A stretch of DNA of 64,000 nucleotides from a virus: IMG/VR virus record IMGVR_UViG_3300010413_000020, positions 1 to 64,000 of that record. One strand, given 5' to 3'. Below, one piece after another: positions 62,571-64,000 of this stretch; position 1 is the stretch's first letter; every line of letters starts with the position of its first letter. Position numbers and translations under genes: made by a program. The notes beneath the pieces were generated by a model. That model did not search any database. It was not told the DNA's origin and saw nothing but the letters and a program-made list of their open reading frames with translations.

Positions 62571-63587
62571 ATGCAGGATTATTTTACCGATAAAATTTAC
62601 CAACTCTATTATGATGAAGTTGGAAAACATCCAATCCTATCACCTACCGAAGAACGGGACTTATTACTTCGCTATCACAATTGTTCAGGTTGCAAACGGC
62701 GATTACCTTCCCGTATTGCAGTTAAGAACTGCCCCGCTTGCGGTACTGTTGTACCTTCCCATATTTCTGGCAAAGATTACACCTGCGAAAATTGTGACCA
62801 CAAGTTTGATACCCATATGGCTCCGCGAATATGCCCATATTGTGGATCTCCTAGAGATTTGGAGGCTCGACAAAAGCTTGTCGAATCTAATCTCCGTTTT
62901 GTCATTCGACGTGCCAAGAGTATCACAACTAAACCAGAACACTTAAGAAAGTTAGTATCTGCGGGCAATGTAGGATTAATGCTTGCAATAGATAAATTCA
63001 GTCTTGAACGTCAGACGCGATTTTTGACTTATGCTGAATGGTGGATACGTAAAGAAATGTTTGATGAAATACATTCATCTAGTTTCATTCACGTACCCAC
63101 ACATCGTCAAAAATCATTACGCCGAGAACAGAAAGAAGGAAAATACATTTGTAAACATTGTGGCCTACGTACTGATGATCCTGACTCACGAGAACATTGG
63201 ACAGGTTGTACTGACATAGACCATGAATTTATTCTTCCATTAAATAATGATTCAGCGGTTTTAAATGATGCAGTTTCATTAGACGATGTTACCTTAGTTG
63301 ATACTTCCAATGTAGAAAATCTTGCAATTGATTCTGACGCACAAGAACATTTACATGCGGCAATACAGGACATGACATTAAGTGAGCGTGATCGATTTAT
63401 TATCATGGGATACTTTAATGTACCACTTCCTGATAGAAAATCGGAACCTAAAAGCTTACATCAATTAGCTGCATTGACTGGAATTACTCCAGAACGCGTC
63501 CGTCAAATCAAAGAAGAAACACTGAAAGTATTGCGAAAAGAATTAAAAAGGCGGGCAATAGAGGGGGTGGATGAAGTTTGTATTTAA
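62571..63587 (+). CDS. Sigma-70-like factor with inserted zinc ribbons
   Basis: 338 residues. Sigma region 1.2/2: Y-L...L-S-P-T-E-E-R-D-L-L-L-R-Y, then V-E-S-N-L-R-F-V-I-R-R-A, G-N-V-G-L-M-L-A-I-D-K-F, F-L-T-Y-A-E-W-W-I-R-K. Region 4: L-S-E-R-D-R-F-I-I-M-G-Y-F and H-Q-L-A-A-L-T-G-I-T-P-E-R-V-R-Q-I. Inserted between 1.2 and 2.1 are two zinc ribbons (C38/C41/C54/C57 and C72/C75/C88/C91); a third candidate (C184/C187/C203, perhaps H199) lies between regions 2 and 4. It likely reprogrammes host RNA polymerase. Confidence 0.9.
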   Translation: MQDYFTDKIYQLYYDEVGKHPILSPTEERDLLLRYHNCSGCKRRLPSRIAVKNCPACGTVVPSHISGKDYTCENCDHKFDTHMAPRICPYCGSPRDLEARQKLVESNLRFVIRRAKSITTKPEHLRKLVSAGNVGLMLAIDKFSLERQTRFLTYAEWWIRKEMFDEIHSSSFIHVPTHRQKSLRREQKEGKYICKHCGLRTDDPDSREHWTGCTDIDHEFILPLNNDSAVLNDAVSLDDVTLVDTSNVENLAIDSDAQEHLHAAIQDMTLSERDRFIIMGYFNVPLPDRKSEPKSLHQLAALTGITPERVRQIKEETLKVLRKELKRRAIEGVDEVCI

Positions 63588-64000
63588 CTACTCTTCGACA
63601 ATAAGGCCGGATGCAATCTCGAAACCTTCGAGAACACCTTGATAGAATTCCCGCTTACGTGAGCTGCTGGTATTTTGAAGTTTTTCTCCATAATATTCCA
63701 TCCACTCTAACGCCTTATCTTTGGAAATCATCTTAACCAGTTTTCGAACGTCTGGGTCAGCATAGTCAGTAATTTGAATTTTTGGTCCTGGTTTCTTTTT
63801 ACTACCGCCGCCAGCTTTGGCTTCTTTCTTCTTACCTTTCTCTGCACTTCCTTTGCTGGCTCCTCCGGCGGTAGGTTTCGGTGCTGCTTTAGCTTTCCGG
63901 TCTACGAAGATATCTATTTTGTCTCCGATGTCTTGGGCAGTCATACCCTGTAGGGCGTATTCCACCATTTTATCGTAGAAGACTTTATCCTCTTCGTAGT
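63588..64000 (-). CDS. Hypothetical protein, 5' truncated by window edge
   Basis: The frame is open to the right edge (Y-E-E-D-K-V-F-Y-D-K before the first ATG at 63968), so the start lies outside. Helical N-terminal part, a Lys/Gly/Ala low-complexity linker, then a helical C-terminal domain (L-V-K-M-I-S-K-D-K-A-L-E-W-M). Convergent with the sigma gene, with no gap. Function unknown. Confidence 0.6.
   Translation of the reverse strand, partial: YEEDKVFYDKMVEYALQGMTAQDIGDKIDIFVDRKAKAAPKPTAGGASKGSAEKGKKKEAKAGGGSKKKPGPKIQITDYADPDVRKLVKMISKDKALEWMEYYGEKLQNTSSSRKREFYQGVLEGFEIASGLIVEE

Overview
The window is part of a large tailed-phage genome with a contractile-type baseplate (gp25-like wedge protein, baseplate J protein, hub, tape measure). 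A 5'-truncated gene runs off the right edge, and no capsid, portal or sheath gene is seen, so more of the genome lies outside. Genes are tightly packed, often overlapping by 1-8 bases, with strong AAGGAGG-type ribosome binding sites. Base composition is moderately AT-rich. The B12-dependent class II ribonucleotide reductase, the 4Fe-4S uracil-DNA glycosylase and the many zinc-ribbon proteins fit an anaerobic or facultative bacterial host, but the host cannot be named from the sequence.

Layout. 0-11.2 kb: mostly minus-strand early or accessory genes (metalloprotease-like membrane protein, dNMP kinase, transglycosylase, small zinc proteins, DinG-like helicase, uracil-DNA glycosylase), with a plus-strand NUDIX hydrolase and DHH phosphoesterase. 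This part also holds two compact structured RNA candidates, at 5.09-5.45 kb and 8.18-8.32 kb. 11.3-38.0 kb: plus-strand tail and baseplate block: a tail-assembly chaperone with a likely -1 frameshift, tape measure, an 1895-residue beta-repeat fibre, hub, a sigma-like factor, amidase, gp25-like protein, baseplate J, and fibre or wedge proteins, two of which are broken by frame changes. 38.1-41.6 kb: minus-strand ribonucleotide reductase and RuvC-like resolvase. 41.6-43.5 kb: three plus-strand unknowns. 43.5-48.3 kb: a minus-strand cassette of a Cys-rich protein, a retron-like reverse transcriptase, an unknown protein and a VWA/metallopeptidase protein. 48.4-53.05 kb: two unknown plus-strand genes, a MoxR-type ATPase and the large terminase. 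54.2-62.5 kb: minus-strand replication block (UDG-PolA fusion, primase-helicase, Cas4/RecB-like nuclease, probable SSB). 62.6-63.6 kb: a sigma-70-like factor carrying inserted zinc ribbons.

The most striking element is the 1.15-kb gene-free stretch at 53.05-54.2 kb between terminase and DNA polymerase. It holds nine copies of a short motif (consensus GGCACTGCTGTCTTA). Each interval between copies folds into a long imperfect hairpin whose closing base pairs are made by the motif flanks, giving a multi-arm RNA of about 1 kb with a conserved single-stranded linker between arms. G-U pairs and a GNRA tetraloop point to plus-strand transcription. I do not recognise it as a known family. It, the two smaller RNA loci and the phage-borne reverse transcriptase cassette are the best candidates for undescribed biology here.

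The genes fit a lytic programme: nucleotide supply (RNR, dNMP kinase, NUDIX), replication and recombination (PolA, primase-helicase, nuclease, RuvC, SSB), transcription switching through two sigma-like factors, then virion assembly, packaging and lysis.
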